The notes: generated from the sequence alone by a model not told the origin. A stretch of DNA of 64,000 nt from Streptantibioticus cattleyicolor NRRL 8057 = DSM 46488 (GCF_000240165.1 NC_017586.1:3348001-3412000); one strand, 5' to 3'; positions 9,908-20,634 are shown, counted from the stretch's first letter. Numbers and translations are program-made.

Positions 9908-11107
9908 TCAGCCGCGCAGCGGGAGTTGGGCCACCAGCAGCCGGCCCTCCATGGTGACGCCGCCGTCCATCGCCAGCGCCAGGTCCTCGGCGTACAGATG
10001 GGGGCCGGTCACCACGGGGGCGCCGCCCTCGTTCTCCTCGTCCACCTCGCCGAGCAGGTACGGGATCGGGCTGTGGCCGTGCACGACCCGGCCGCCGCCG
10101 TAGGCGTCCAGCAGCTCGCGGGCGGCCGTCGCGCCGGATTCGCCGCGGAAGGCGAAGCGCTTGGTGAACTTGCGGAACAGCTCCCAGCACTCGTCCGCGT
10201 CCGACCGCTGGAGCACGCCGGTCACCGCGTCGTTGACCTCCTCGATGCTGGAGCCGTACTCCAGGTACGCGGTGGTGTCGGAGTGCAGCAGCAGGTGGTT
10301 GTCCTCCAGGGCGATCGCGTCGAGACGGGACATCCACGCGATGTGGTGGTCCTGGAGGCGTTCCATGTCGGTGGGCTGGCCGCCGTTGAGCCGCCAGGCG
10401 GCGAGGAAGGAGGCGGTGCCGGCCGCGGAGTTGACGGGCGTGTCGTCGAAGCGCTTGGCGCCGATCAGCAGCAGTTCGTGGTTGCCCATCAGCGCCTTGG
10501 CGTAGCCGCCGGCCGCCGCGGCCTCCGCGGAGAGCTGCATCACCAGGTCGATGACGCCGACCCCGTCCGGCCCGCGGTCGGTGAAGTCGCCCAGGAACCA
10601 CAGCCTGCTCTGCCCCGCCGACCAGTGGCCCTCGGCGTCGATCAGGCCGCGCTCACGCAGCGCCGCCTTCAGCTCGTCCAGGTAGCCGTGGACGTCGCCG
10701 ACCACGTACAGCGGCCCGGGCGGACCGCTGGGCTCGTGGTCGCCGACCGTGGTCAGCCGTACCGTCGGGTGGTCCTCGACGGGGCGGAGCACGGGGATGT
10801 CGTGCGCGGTGGGGGTGTACTCCGCCGGCGGCACCGTGGCCCCGGCGGGCTGCGGCGCCCCGGCCGGCGGCGTGGTGGCGGCCGGTACGTACGGCTGGTC
10901 GGGCTCCCCTGGCTGGTAGGGCTGGAACGGCACCGGGGGCACCGGTGGAACGGGGTGCTGGGCGGCCGGGACCGGGGCCGGGGCGGGCGGCTGGGGTGCG
11001 GCCGGAGGCGGCGCGGGCTGCTGCGCGCCGGGGGTTTGCGGGGGGCGCCAGCCCGCCGAGGTACTCGTCACGGGCGTTACGGGTCCTTGACCGGCCCCCT
11101 GAGTCAT
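9908..11107 (-). CDS. Metallophosphoesterase with Pro-rich N-terminus
   Basis: A 399-residue protein. The first ~125 residues are Pro/Ala/Gln-rich and likely disordered. The rest is a calcineurin-type phosphoesterase with all metal-site motifs in order: GDVHG, GDFTDRG, GNHE, a HSD segment and GHSPIPYL. The GDVHG/GNHE pattern resembles the PPP-family/ApaH-like branch, acting on phosphoproteins or nucleotides; the substrate cannot be told. I chose ATG 11107 (MTQGAGQG) because GGAGG lies 5 nt upstream. ATG 11185 would add 26 residues with a weak ribosome site. No signal peptide, so cytoplasmic. No operon partner is evident; the LacI-family gene upstream is separated by 237 bp. Confidence 0.8.
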   Translation of the reverse strand: MTQGAGQGPVTPVTSTSAGWRPPQTPGAQQPAPPPAAPQPPAPAPVPAAQHPVPPVPPVPFQPYQPGEPDQPYVPAATTPPAGAPQPAGATVPPAEYTPTAHDIPVLRPVEDHPTVRLTTVGDHEPSGPPGPLYVVGDVHGYLDELKAALRERGLIDAEGHWSAGQSRLWFLGDFTDRGPDGVGVIDLVMQLSAEAAAAGGYAKALMGNHELLLIGAKRFDDTPVNSAAGTASFLAAWRLNGGQPTDMERLQDHHIAWMSRLDAIALEDNHLLLHSDTTAYLEYGSSIEEVNDAVTGVLQRSDADECWELFRKFTKRFAFRGESGATAARELLDAYGGGRVVHGHSPIPYLLGEVDEENEGGAPVVTGPHLYAEDLALAMDGGVTMEGRLLVAQLPLRG

Positions 11108-11344
11108 CGACCCCTCCACCATCGCGCCGCTGTGCACCGGTGGCGCGCCCGGCGCGGCCTGCGCCGACGCGTCCTGCGGTGTCATCCGCCCATCATAGGA
11201 ACGCCGCTGTCGCCGTGCGACGCACCCGCCACCTGCCAATTGGGGCGCTGCCGACAAATCGCGCGAAAATTTCCGGCCCGGACCGCCCGAAGCGGGACCG
11301 GGAGCCGTACCCGAAGTGGGGACACGGCCCAGCGGGACGACGCA

Positions 11345-12445
11345 TCAAGGAGATGACGGGGGACGTGGCGGGCTCACGGTGGTGCGCGGCGGGCGCCGTT
11401 GGGACGAGGCGCGCACGATCAGTTCGGTCGGCATCACCTGCTCGACCGGCTGCCGGCCGCCGCACCCCTCGATCGCGTCGATCAGCAGCTGGACGACGGC
11501 GGTCCCGATGCGCCCCGGCTTGAGCGACAGGGTGCTGATGGGCGGTTCGGTGGTGGCGTAGGCGGCCCGTTCGCTGCAGCAGACCAGCAGCAGGTCCTCG
11601 GGCACCCGCAGCCCGTAGCGGCGGGCGGCGGCCAGCAGGTCGGTGCCGTTGGGGTCGAAGAGCCCGTAGACGGCGTCCGGGCGGTCCGGGCGGGCCAGCA
11701 GCCGGTCGGCGGCGACCGCGCCGGCACACGGGTCGTGCGCGGGGTACGCCTCGTACACCGGCTCCTGGCCGACCCGCCGGCACCAGGCGAGATAGGCCGA
11801 GGTGGACAGCCGGGTGTAGGTGTCGGTGCTGGTCCCGGTGAGCAGGCCGATGCGGCGTGCGCCGGCCGCGGCGAGGTGGTCCAGGATGCCGAGGACGGCC
11901 TGCTCGTGGTCGTTGTCCACCCAGGCGTGCACCGGCAGGTTGCCCGCCGGGCGGCCGTCGCTGACCACCGGGATGCCCTGGCGCACCAGGTCGGCGACGA
12001 CCGGGTCGGCGTCCGAGGGGTCGATGACCACCGTGCCGTCCAGCGCCACGTTGCTCCACACGTCGTGGCGGGAGGACGCGGGCAGGATCACCAGCGCGTA
12101 CCCCCGGGCGAGGGCGGCGGAGGTGGCGGCCCGGGCCATCTCGGCGAAGTAGGCGAACTCGGTGAAGGTGAACGGTTCTTCCCCGTAGGTGGTCACCGTC
12201 AGCCCGATCAGGCCCGATCTGCCGGTGCGCAGCGTGCGCGCGGCGGCGGACGGGCGGTAGCCCAGCCGGTCGGCGACCTCGCGGACGTGACGGCGGGTGG
12301 CATCGGGCAGCCGGCCCTTGCCGTTGAGTGCGTCGGAGACAGTCGTGATCGAGACCCCGGCCGCGGCGGCCACGTCCCGGATCCCTGCGCGCTCCAACCG
12401 GCGACCGGAGGCCCGGCTCGCCTGGTGGTTACCTGCTGCTGTCAT
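11345..12445 (-). CDS. LacI-family transcriptional regulator
   Basis: A 366-residue repressor-type protein. The helix-turn-helix spans about residues 20-45 (GIRDVAAAAGVSITTVSDAL), followed by the hinge helix (RLGYRPSAAARTLRTGRSG) and a periplasmic-binding-like ligand domain (VDNDHEQAVLGILDHLAAAG, GLFDPNGTDLLAAA). LacI-family proteins bind palindromes with a central CG and respond to sugars or related effectors. The gene is divergent from hisC across a 393-bp region, so it may regulate itself or a distant regulon. It has no adjacent transporter. The ATG at 12445 is the first that gives a family-like N-terminus; the ribosome site is weak. Confidence 0.88.
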   Translation of the reverse strand: MTAAGNHQASRASGRRLERAGIRDVAAAAGVSITTVSDALNGKGRLPDATRRHVREVADRLGYRPSAAARTLRTGRSGLIGLTVTTYGEEPFTFTEFAYFAEMARAATSAALARGYALVILPASSRHDVWSNVALDGTVVIDPSDADPVVADLVRQGIPVVSDGRPAGNLPVHAWVDNDHEQAVLGILDHLAAAGARRIGLLTGTSTDTYTRLSTSAYLAWCRRVGQEPVYEAYPAHDPCAGAVAADRLLARPDRPDAVYGLFDPNGTDLLAAARRYGLRVPEDLLLVCCSERAAYATTEPPISTLSLKPGRIGTAVVQLLIDAIEGCGGRQPVEQVMPTELIVRASSQRRPPRTTVSPPRPPSSP

Positions 12446-12838
12446 GGCGAGGCTGATAGTAGGGCTCGGGAGCGTCCGCCACAGGGGTGACAAACCGCCC
12501 TTCCGCAGTGACGTTTATGCAAGACGAAACGGGCTTTTCACCCTCACGATGCCAGGCGGTGACCCCGGATCACATGAGGTGTGGGGCATCGGCACACGGT
12601 GGAGTCGTCGGACGGTGCCGTTGCACCCCTGTCAGCACCTCACCTGTACGAGGGATGCGCGCCAGAGCGCACGCCACCAGCGCGCATCTGTGAGATTCGA
12701 CCCTCCCGCTACCCGTACGCCCCCTCATAAGGTGTGGGACAAGGGGGTCGGCGGGCCACGAGCCCGTACCGGCTCCAGGGGCCGCGGGCCACGAGCCCGT
12801 GCCACCCACGGGGATGGCGGAAGGTCGAGGAGGACCTG
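12446..12838. other. 393-bp divergent intergenic region, LacI-type gene / hisC
   Basis: No credible gene. It contains two related direct motifs, ATGAGGTGTGGGGCA (12574-12588) and ATAAGGTGTGGGACA (12727-12741), 153 bp apart, and the twin hairpins listed separately. No perfect CG-centred LacI-type palindrome was found by eye. Short minus-strand readings here end at the repeated motifs and look non-coding. Confidence 0.5.
12751..12800 (+). repeat. Two identical 17-nt hairpins in the hisC leader
   Basis: GCGGGCCACGAGCCCGT occurs at 12751-12767 and again at 12784-12800, a 33-bp period. Each copy folds as CGGGC-cacga-GCCCG. They lie 38-90 nt upstream of the hisC start and would be part of its leader RNA. 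Confidence 0.65.
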
Positions 12839-13918
12839 GTGACTGAAGCACAACCGAAACTGCGTGCCGCGCTCGACGGCATCCCGGTGTACAAGCCGGG
12901 GCGGCCCGCCGTGTCGGCCGGCGGCGCGCCCGCGTACAAGCTGTCCTCCAACGAGAACCCGTATCCGCCGCTGCCCGGGGTGCTGGAGACCGCGCTGGAG
13001 ACCGCGCGCTCCCTGAACCGCTACCCGGACCTGGCCTGCTCCGCCCTCACCGCGGAGCTGGCCAAGCGGTTCGACGTGCCCGAGTCGCACATCGCCACCG
13101 GCACCGGCTCGGTGGGCATCGCCCAGCAGCTCGTCCAGGCCACCGCGGGGCCCGGCGACGAAGTGGTCTACGCCTGGCGCTCCTTCGAGGCGTACCCGAT
13201 CGTCACCCAGATCGCCGGGGCCACCTCGGTGCGGGTGCCGCTGACCGACGGCGAGGTGCACGACCTGGACGCGATGGCGGACGCCGTCACCGACCGCACC
13301 CGGCTGATCTTCGTGTGCAACCCCAACAACCCGACCGGCACCGCCGTCCGCCGTGCCGATCTGCTCCGCTTCCTCGACCGCGTCCCCTCCGACGTGCTGG
13401 TGGTGCTGGACGAGGCGTACCGCGAGTTCATCCGCGGCGCCGAGGTGCCGGACGGCATCGAGCTGTACCGGGAGCGGCCCAACGTCTGCGTGCTGCGCAC
13501 CTTCTCCAAGGCGTACGGGCTGGCCGGGCTGCGGGTGGGCTTCGCGGTGGGCCACGAGTCGGTGGCCGCCGCGCTGCGCAAGACCGCGGTGCCGTTCGGG
13601 GTGAGCCAGCTCGCCCAGGACGCGGCGGTGGCCAGCCTGCGGTCCGAGGACGCGCTGCTGGAGCGGGTGGAGGCGCTGGTCGCCGAGCGCACCCGGGTGC
13701 GGGACGCGCTGCTGGCGCAGGGGTGGACGGTGGCGCCCACCGAGGCCAACTTCGTCTGGCTCCGGCTCGGCGACCGCACCGGTGACTTCGCCGCCGCGTG
13801 CGAGCGGGCCGGGGTCGTGGTGCGTCCCTTCCCGGACGAGGGCGTCCGCGTGACGATCGGCGAGCGGGAGGCCAACGACATCTTCGTGCGGGTGGCGGGG
13901 GAGTTCCTGAAGGGCTGA
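12839..13918 (+). CDS. hisC: HisC-like aminotransferase
   Basis: A 359-residue class I/II PLP aminotransferase of the histidinol-phosphate type. Motifs: [12 protein letters not shown] near the N-terminus, [24 protein letters not shown], the pyridine-N-contacting Asp in [10 protein letters not shown], and the Schiff-base Lys in [17 protein letters not shown]. It is a stand-alone copy, not in a his operon, so it may prefer aromatic substrates as some HisC-like AroAT enzymes do. The start is GTG 12839 behind AGGAGG; a longer ATG reading from 12734 runs through the leader hairpins and is rejected. A perfect terminator follows, separating it from cydA. Confidence 0.92.
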   Translation: MTEAQPKLRAALDGIPVYKPGRPAVSAGGAPAYKLSSNENPYPPLPGVLETALETARSLNRYPDLACSALTAELAKRFDVPESHIATGTGSVGIAQQLVQATAGPGDEVVYAWRSFEAYPIVTQIAGATSVRVPLTDGEVHDLDAMADAVTDRTRLIFVCNPNNPTGTAVRRADLLRFLDRVPSDVLVVLDEAYREFIRGAEVPDGIELYRERPNVCVLRTFSKAYGLAGLRVGFAVGHESVAAALRKTAVPFGVSQLAQDAAVASLRSEDALLERVEALVAERTRVRDALLAQGWTVAPTEANFVWLRLGDRTGDFAAACERAGVVVRPFPDEGVRVTIGEREANDIFVRVAGEFLKG

Positions 13919-13924
13919 CCGCCC

Positions 13925-13975
13925 CGAAGAGCCGACTGCTTCGAAGAGCTGACCGCTGTGGAGAGCTGACCACGC
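13925..13975 (+). repeat. Three 17-bp direct repeats after hisC
   Basis: Units CGAAGAGCCGACTGCTT, CGAAGAGCTGACCGCTG and TGGAGAGCTGACCACGC are in exact 17-bp register, starting 6 bp after the hisC stop. The last unit runs into the terminator stem. Confidence 0.6.
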
Positions 13976-14003
13976 GCCGCGGGAGCCGTTCCCGCGGCGC
14001 GTG
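13971..14003 (+). terminator. Terminator of hisC
   Basis: Perfect 14-bp stem: CACGCGCCGCGGGA (13971-13984), loop GCCGT, TCCCGCGGCGCGTG (13990-14003). Confidence 0.8.
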
Positions 14004-14127
14004 TCCGGTGTCCCGCCCGGTGCGGGCGCCGTCGGCGGTCCGGGCCTGGGGCGGAAGCCCTGCCCGGGCCGCCTTTCGCATGTCCGTTCCCGGTGTCCCC
14101 TTCGCCCTCGTGACCTGCGCGATCCGC

Positions 14128-14143
14128 TGTGAACGGGCTCACG
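14128..14143 (+). promoter_or_regulatory. Weak second Rex-like site
   Basis: TGTGAACGGGCTCACG matches the Rex operator pattern TGTGAA-N4-TTCACA at 10 of 12 arm positions. It is 67 bp upstream of the strong site. Confidence 0.35.
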
Positions 14144-14194
14144 TACCCCCCTGTGCGACGACTCCGGGGCCCTGAGCCATACTGGGCTTGTGAA

Positions 14195-14210
14195 TGTGAA
14201 CGCTTTCACA
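14195..14210 (+). promoter_or_regulatory. Rex operator (ROP) upstream of cydA
   Basis: TGTGAACGCTTTCACA has perfect TGTGAA/TTCACA arms with a CGCT centre, matching the Streptomyces Rex consensus. Rex releases DNA when NADH/NAD+ rises under low oxygen, so the cyd genes would be induced then. It is 72 bp upstream of the cydA start. Confidence 0.88.
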
Positions 14211-14281
14211 AGCGCGCACACTCCGTTGATCCATGTCCCAGCAGTACGCCATCGATCCGGCTGCGACAGAAGGAGACCGAC

Positions 14282-15862
14282 GTGGACCTGGCCCTGGCGC
14301 CGGAGACTCTGGCGCGGTGGCAGTTCGGCCTCACGACCGTCTACCACTTCCTGTTCGTCCCCCTCACGATCAGCCTGTCGGCCATCACCGCGGGCTTCGA
14401 GACGGCGTGGGTGCGCACCCGCAAGGAGAAGTACTTCCACGCCACGAAGTTCTGGGGGAAGCTCTTCCTGATCAACATCGCGATGGGCGTGGTCACCGGC
14501 ATCGTGCAGGAGTTCCAGTTCGGCATGAACTGGTCGGACTACTCGCGCTTCGTCGGTGACGTCTTCGGCGCCCCGCTGGCCATGGAGGCGCTGCTCGCGT
14601 TCTTCTTCGAGTCCACGTTCATCGGGCTATGGATCTTCGGCTGGGACAAGCTGCCCAGGAAGGCGCACTGCGCGTGCATCTGGATCGTCTCGCTGGGGAC
14701 GGTGCTGTCGGCGTACTTCATCCTCGCCGCCAACTCCTGGATGCAGCACCCGAACGGCTACACCCTCAACCACCACACCGGCAAGGCGCAGTTGACCAGC
14801 ATCTGGACGGTGCTGACCCAGAACACCGCGCTGGTGCAGGCGGCCCACACGCTCACCGCCTCCTTCCTCACCGGCGCCGCCTTCGTGGTCGGCATCGCCT
14901 CGCTCCACCTGTGGCGGGCCAAGCGGGCGCAGCGGGCCGGCCGGGAGACCGACCCGAAGAAGATCGGCGTGATGCGCAGCTCGCTGCGGACCGGACTGGT
15001 GCTCGCGGTGATCTTCGGCCTGGGCACCGCGGTCAGCGGCGACAGCCTCGGCAAGGTGATGTTCGAGCAGCAGCCGATGAAGATGGCCGCGGCCGAGGCG
15101 CTGTGGGAGACCCAGGCCCCCGCCCCCTTCTCGGTCTTCGCGGTCGGCAACGTGGCCAAGGGGCACAACACCGTCGAGCTGTCGGTGCCCGGGGTGCTCT
15201 CCTTCCTGTCGCACAGCAACTTCCACGACGCCGTGCCCGGCATCAACGACGTGGCCAAGCAGGAGGCCGCGAGGTTCGGCGGGAGCCCCAAGGACTACAT
15301 CCCCAACATCTTCGTCACCTTCTGGGGATTCCGGCTCATGATCGGCTTCGGGATGTCCTCCTTCGTCGCCGGGCTGATCGGGCTGTGGACCACCCGCCGC
15401 AAGCGCTGGCTCGACCCGCGGTTCCGCACCGGGGACCACGAGGTGCCGCGGCTGATGCTGACCCGGCGGCGGGAGATGAGCGACTTCTTCACCACCTGGT
15501 CGTGGCGGATCGGCGTGTTCACCATGGGGCTGCCGCTGATCGCCAACTCCTTCGGCTGGATCTTCACCGAGATGGGACGCCAGCCCTGGGTGGTCTACGG
15601 GCTGATGAAGACCCGGAACGCCGTCTCGCCCGGGGTCGGCAGCGCCGACGTGCTCATCTCCATCGTCGTCTTCGCGGTGCTCTACGCGGTGCTCGCGATC
15701 GTCGAGGTGCGGCTGATGGCCCGTTACGCCACCGCCGGGCCCAACACCGACGAGCTGCCGCCCGTCCGCGACCCCCGGCTGCGCGGCCCCCGCGACCCCG
15801 GCGCCACCGACGGCGACGGCGGCACCGCGGACGCCGACAAGCCCCTCGCCTTCGCCTACTGA
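14282..15862 (+). CDS. cydA: Cytochrome bd oxidase subunit I
   Basis: A 526-residue integral membrane protein, the haem-bearing subunit of the bd-type quinol oxidase that reduces oxygen to water at low oxygen tension. The N-terminal haem ligand His22 is in LTTVYHFLFVPLTI. Further blocks: FAFFFESTFIGLWIFGW-type segment near residue 105, and the GRQPWVVYGLMKTR motif near residue 435, diagnostic of CydA. The quinol-loop region (residues 250-390) is of the short type, as in actinobacteria. The start is GTG 14282, 7 nt after GAAGGAG; upstream in-frame ATG readings cross the Rex site and are rejected. First gene of a cydA-cydB-cydDC operon. Confidence 0.97.
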   Translation: MDLALAPETLARWQFGLTTVYHFLFVPLTISLSAITAGFETAWVRTRKEKYFHATKFWGKLFLINIAMGVVTGIVQEFQFGMNWSDYSRFVGDVFGAPLAMEALLAFFFESTFIGLWIFGWDKLPRKAHCACIWIVSLGTVLSAYFILAANSWMQHPNGYTLNHHTGKAQLTSIWTVLTQNTALVQAAHTLTASFLTGAAFVVGIASLHLWRAKRAQRAGRETDPKKIGVMRSSLRTGLVLAVIFGLGTAVSGDSLGKVMFEQQPMKMAAAEALWETQAPAPFSVFAVGNVAKGHNTVELSVPGVLSFLSHSNFHDAVPGINDVAKQEAARFGGSPKDYIPNIFVTFWGFRLMIGFGMSSFVAGLIGLWTTRRKRWLDPRFRTGDHEVPRLMLTRRREMSDFFTTWSWRIGVFTMGLPLIANSFGWIFTEMGRQPWVVYGLMKTRNAVSPGVGSADVLISIVVFAVLYAVLAIVEVRLMARYATAGPNTDELPPVRDPRLRGPRDPGATDGDGGTADADKPLAFAY

Positions 15863-15898
15863 CCCGCGCCACGGCAACGGGAACCGGAGCAATCGACC

Positions 15899-16906
<1,008 letters not shown>

Positions 16907-16985
16907 ACCCCTCCTTCCCGACGGCCACCGCCGTCCTCCCGTCCCGACAACCACCCCCGCCGTTCCGCCACCCCGCGAGGCACCC

Positions 16986-19900
16986 ATGCGACCCGTCGAT
17001 CCGCGACTGCTCCGGTACGCCCGATCCACCCGCGTCTTCCTCGCCGCGACGGTGGCCCTCGGGCTCGCCGGGGCCGGCCTGGTGGTGGCGCAGGCCATGC
17101 TCATCGCCGGGATCGTGGTCGGTGCCTTCCAGCACCACGCCGGCCTCGACCGGCTCGCCGGCGACGTCGCCCGGCTGGCCGCCGTCGCGGCCGGCCGGGC
17201 GGTGGTCGGCTGGCTGACCGAGCTGGCCGCCCACCGCACCAGCGCCACGGTCAAGTCCGAACTGCGCCGCCGGCTCCTCGACCACGCCACCGCGCTCGGC
17301 CCCGGCTGGGCCGACGCCCGGCGCACCGGCGAGCTGACCACGCTGGCGCTGCGCGGCGTGGACGCGCTCGACGACTACTTCGCGCGCTACCTGCCGCAAC
17401 TCGGGCTCGCCGTGGTGGTGCCCGCCGCCGTGCTGGCCAGGATCGCCACCGCCGACTGGGAATCGGCGCTGATCATCGTGGTCACGCTGCCGCTGATCCC
17501 GGTGTTCATGGCGCTGATCGGCTGGTACACCGAGGCGCGGACGAAGCGGCAGTGGCGGCTGTTGGCCCGGTTGTCCGGCCACTTCCTGGACGTGGTCTCC
17601 GGGCTGCCGACGCTGAAGGTCTTCGGCCGGGCCAAGGCGCAGGCCGCCGCGATCCGCCGGATCACCGACGACTACCGCCGGGCCACCTTGTCCACCTTGC
17701 GGGTGGCGTTCCTCTCCTCCTTCGCGCTCGAACTCCTCGCCACCATCTCGGTGGCGCTGGTCGCCGTCGGCGTCGGCTTCCGCCTGGTGGGCGGTGAACT
17801 CGACCTCTACACCGGGCTGCTGGTGCTGGTGCTGGCGCCGGAGGCGTATCTGCCGCTGCGGCAGGTGGGCGCCCAGTACCACGCGGCGGCCGAGGGGCTG
17901 GCGGCGGCGGACGAGGTCTTCGCGGTGCTGGAGACCCCGTTGCGCGAGCCGGGCCGTCAGGCGGTGCCGGACGTGCGCCGCGCGGAGCTGAGCGTGGAGC
18001 GGCTGAGCGTCACGCACCCGGGGCGCGCGGTGGCCTCGCTGCCGGAGACCACCTTCACCGTCGGCGCCGGTGAGACGGTGGCGGTCACCGGACCCTCCGG
18101 TGCGGGCAAGACCACGCTGCTCGGCGTGCTCCTCGGCTTCACCCCCGCGACCAGCGGGCGTATTCGGATAGCGGGCACGGACCTCACCTCCCTGGACCCC
18201 GACGGCTGGCGCTCCCAGATCGCCTGGGTGCCCCAGCATCCGTACCTGTTCGCCGGAACCGTCGCCGAGAACGTGCGGCTGGCCAGGCCGGACGCCACCG
18301 ACGACGAGGTGCGTGAGGCGCTGCGCGACGCCCACGCCCTCGACTTCGTGACCAGCCTGCCACGCGGCACTGACACCCGGCTCGGCGAGGACGGCGCGGG
18401 GCTCTCCGCCGGGCAGCGGCAACGCCTCGCGCTGGCCCGGGCGTTCCTGGCCGACCGGCCGCTGCTGCTGCTCGACGAGCCGACGGCCGGCCTGGACGGG
18501 GAGACCGAGGGCGAGATCGTCGAAGCCGTCCGCCGGCTCGCCCGCGACCGCACGGTCGTCCTGATCGTGCACCGTCCCGCGCTGCTCGCGGTCGCCGACC
18601 GGATCGTCCGCATCAACGCCCCGGCACCGACGGGGGCCCCGGGGGACCGGTCCCTCGGCGCGGACGGTCCTGGTGCACGGGAGCGCGCGGGGGTGCCCGG
18701 AAGCGCGGAAGCGGCGCGGGACGAGGTTCACGACCGGATGTACGCGGGGGCGCGCGATGGTGTGAATGCGCCGGTATCGGTGACGGGGCCGACGGGTTCG
18801 CCGGATCCGGCGAACCGGGGCGGAGCCGGGGGCGATCGGGAGCACCCCGGGGGCGCACTGCGGCGGGTACGGCGGATGGCACGCCCCCTGCGCGCCCGCT
18901 TCCTGCTGGCGACCCTGCTCGGCGCGCTCGCCCTGGGCAGCGCCACCGGGCTGATGGCCACCTCCGGCTGGCTGATCTCCCGGGCCGCCCAGCAACCGCC
19001 GGTGCTCTACCTGATGGTGGCGGTGACCGCGACCCGCGCCTTCGGCATCGGCCGGGCGGTCTTCCGGTACGCCGAGCGGCTGGTCGCGCACGACGCCGTC
19101 TTCCGCGCCCTTGCCGATCTGCGGGCGGCCGTCTACCGGCGGCTGGAACGGCTGGCCCCGGCCGGGCTGCGTGACGTACGCCGCGGCGACCTGCTCTCCA
19201 GGCTGGTCGCGGACGTCGACTCGCTCCAGGACTACTTCCTGCGGCGGCTGCTGCCGGTCGGGGCGGCCGTGGTGGTCGGCGCCGGGGCGTCGGCGTTCCT
19301 GTGGTGGCTCCTGCCGGCCGCGGGCGCGGTGCTGGCGGCGGGCCTGCTGGTGGCGGGGGTGGCGGTGCCGGCCCTGTCGGCGGCGCTGTCCCGGCGCACC
19401 GAGGGGGAACTCGCCCCGCTCCGTGGCACGTTGTCGACGCGGGTGGTCGATCTGCTGGGCGGCGTCGCGGAGTTCACCGTCGCGGGCGCGCTGCCCCGGC
19501 GGGCGGCACGGGTGGCGGAGGCCGACCGCGGACTCACCCGGGCCGCGGCCCGTTCGGCTGCCGTGTCCGCGCTGGGCGCCGGGCTGATGGCGCTGGTCAG
19601 CGGGGTCACCGTGGCCGCCGCGGCCTGCGTGGGGGTGGCCGCCGCGCACGCCGGACGGCTGCCCGGGGTCGACCTGGCGGTGGTCGTGCTGACGCCGCTG
19701 GCCGCCTTCGAGGCGGTCGGCGGGCTGCCGCTCGCCGCGCAGTACGGCCACCGCGCCCGCCGTGCCGCGCACCGCGTCCACCAGGTTCTGGACGCCCCCG
19801 TTCCGGTGAGCGAGCCCGAGCGGCCGGCGCCGGCCCCCGAGTCCCCGTTCCCGCTGGGCGTACGGGGGTTGACGGTGCGGTACGCGGGACGGGAGCGGGC

Positions 19901-20630
19901 CGCGCTGGACTGCTTCGGCCTCACCCTGACGCCCGGTCGCCGGGTCGCGGTGGTGGGCGCCTCGGGGGCCGGCAAGACCACGCTGGCCCAGGCGCTGCTG
20001 CGGTTCGTGGACGCCGAACGGGGGACGTACACGCTCGGCGGTACGGAGGCGTCGCGGCTCGACGGGGACGACGTACGGCGGATGGTCGGACTGTGTGCCC
20101 AGGACGCGCACATCTTCGACAGCACGATCAGGGAGAACCTGCGCATGGCGCGTCCGGACGCGGACGACGCGCTCCTGCGTGCCGTTCTCGCGGACGCGCG
20201 CCTCCTCGGATGGGTGAATTCGCTCCCGGAGGGTTTGGACACCTTCGTGGGCGAGCACGGTGCCCGCCTCTCCGGCGGCCAACGGCAACGCCTCGCCCTG
20301 GCCCGGGCCCTGCTGGCCGGCTTCCCCGTCCTCGTCCTGGACGAGCCCGCCGAGCACCTCGACCTCGCCACCGCCGACGCGCTCACCGCCGATCTGCTGC
20401 GGGCCACAGCGACCCGCTCCGCCGAAGGGCGCGCCACCGTACTGATCACCCACCGCCTGGCCGGACTGGCCGGGGAAGGCGCGGTGGACGAGATCGTCGT
20501 GCTCGACGAGGGACGGGTGGCGCAGCGCGGCGGTTTCGCCGAACTCGCCGCGGCGGACGGCCCGTTCGCGCGGATGCTGGCGAGGGAACGCGAGGCGGAG
20601 CCGTTGCGGTCGCCGGTGGGGGTCGGTTGA
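16986..20630 (+). CDS. cydDC: CydDC fused ABC exporter for bd-oxidase assembly
   Basis: A 1214-residue fusion of two half-ABC exporters, the arrangement usual in Streptomyces. The first half has a six-helix domain (residues 10-330), Walker A GPSGAGKTTLLG and signature LSAGQRQRLALARA. A Pro/Gly/Arg-rich linker (about residues 545-625) joins the second half: membrane domain, Walker A GASGAGKTTLAQ, signature LSGGQRQRLALARA and Walker B VLVLDEPAEHLD. CydDC exports cysteine and glutathione in E. coli and is needed to assemble cytochrome bd. It follows cydB by 79 bp, so it is very likely in the same Rex-controlled operon. Confidence 0.95.
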   Translation: MRPVDPRLLRYARSTRVFLAATVALGLAGAGLVVAQAMLIAGIVVGAFQHHAGLDRLAGDVARLAAVAAGRAVVGWLTELAAHRTSATVKSELRRRLLDHATALGPGWADARRTGELTTLALRGVDALDDYFARYLPQLGLAVVVPAAVLARIATADWESALIIVVTLPLIPVFMALIGWYTEARTKRQWRLLARLSGHFLDVVSGLPTLKVFGRAKAQAAAIRRITDDYRRATLSTLRVAFLSSFALELLATISVALVAVGVGFRLVGGELDLYTGLLVLVLAPEAYLPLRQVGAQYHAAAEGLAAADEVFAVLETPLREPGRQAVPDVRRAELSVERLSVTHPGRAVASLPETTFTVGAGETVAVTGPSGAGKTTLLGVLLGFTPATSGRIRIAGTDLTSLDPDGWRSQIAWVPQHPYLFAGTVAENVRLARPDATDDEVREALRDAHALDFVTSLPRGTDTRLGEDGAGLSAGQRQRLALARAFLADRPLLLLDEPTAGLDGETEGEIVEAVRRLARDRTVVLIVHRPALLAVADRIVRINAPAPTGAPGDRSLGADGPGARERAGVPGSAEAARDEVHDRMYAGARDGVNAPVSVTGPTGSPDPANRGGAGGDREHPGGALRRVRRMARPLRARFLLATLLGALALGSATGLMATSGWLISRAAQQPPVLYLMVAVTATRAFGIGRAVFRYAERLVAHDAVFRALADLRAAVYRRLERLAPAGLRDVRRGDLLSRLVADVDSLQDYFLRRLLPVGAAVVVGAGASAFLWWLLPAAGAVLAAGLLVAGVAVPALSAALSRRTEGELAPLRGTLSTRVVDLLGGVAEFTVAGALPRRAARVAEADRGLTRAAARSAAVSALGAGLMALVSGVTVAAAACVGVAAAHAGRLPGVDLAVVVLTPLAAFEAVGGLPLAAQYGHRARRAAHRVHQVLDAPVPVSEPERPAPAPESPFPLGVRGLTVRYAGRERAALDCFGLTLTPGRRVAVVGASGAGKTTLAQALLRFVDAERGTYTLGGTEASRLDGDDVRRMVGLCAQDAHIFDSTIRENLRMARPDADDALLRAVLADARLLGWVNSLPEGLDTFVGEHGARLSGGQRQRLALARALLAGFPVLVLDEPAEHLDLATADALTADLLRATATRSAEGRATVLITHRLAGLAGEGAVDEIVVLDEGRVAQRGGFAELAAADGPFARMLAREREAEPLRSPVGVG

Positions 20631-20634
20631 GGGC

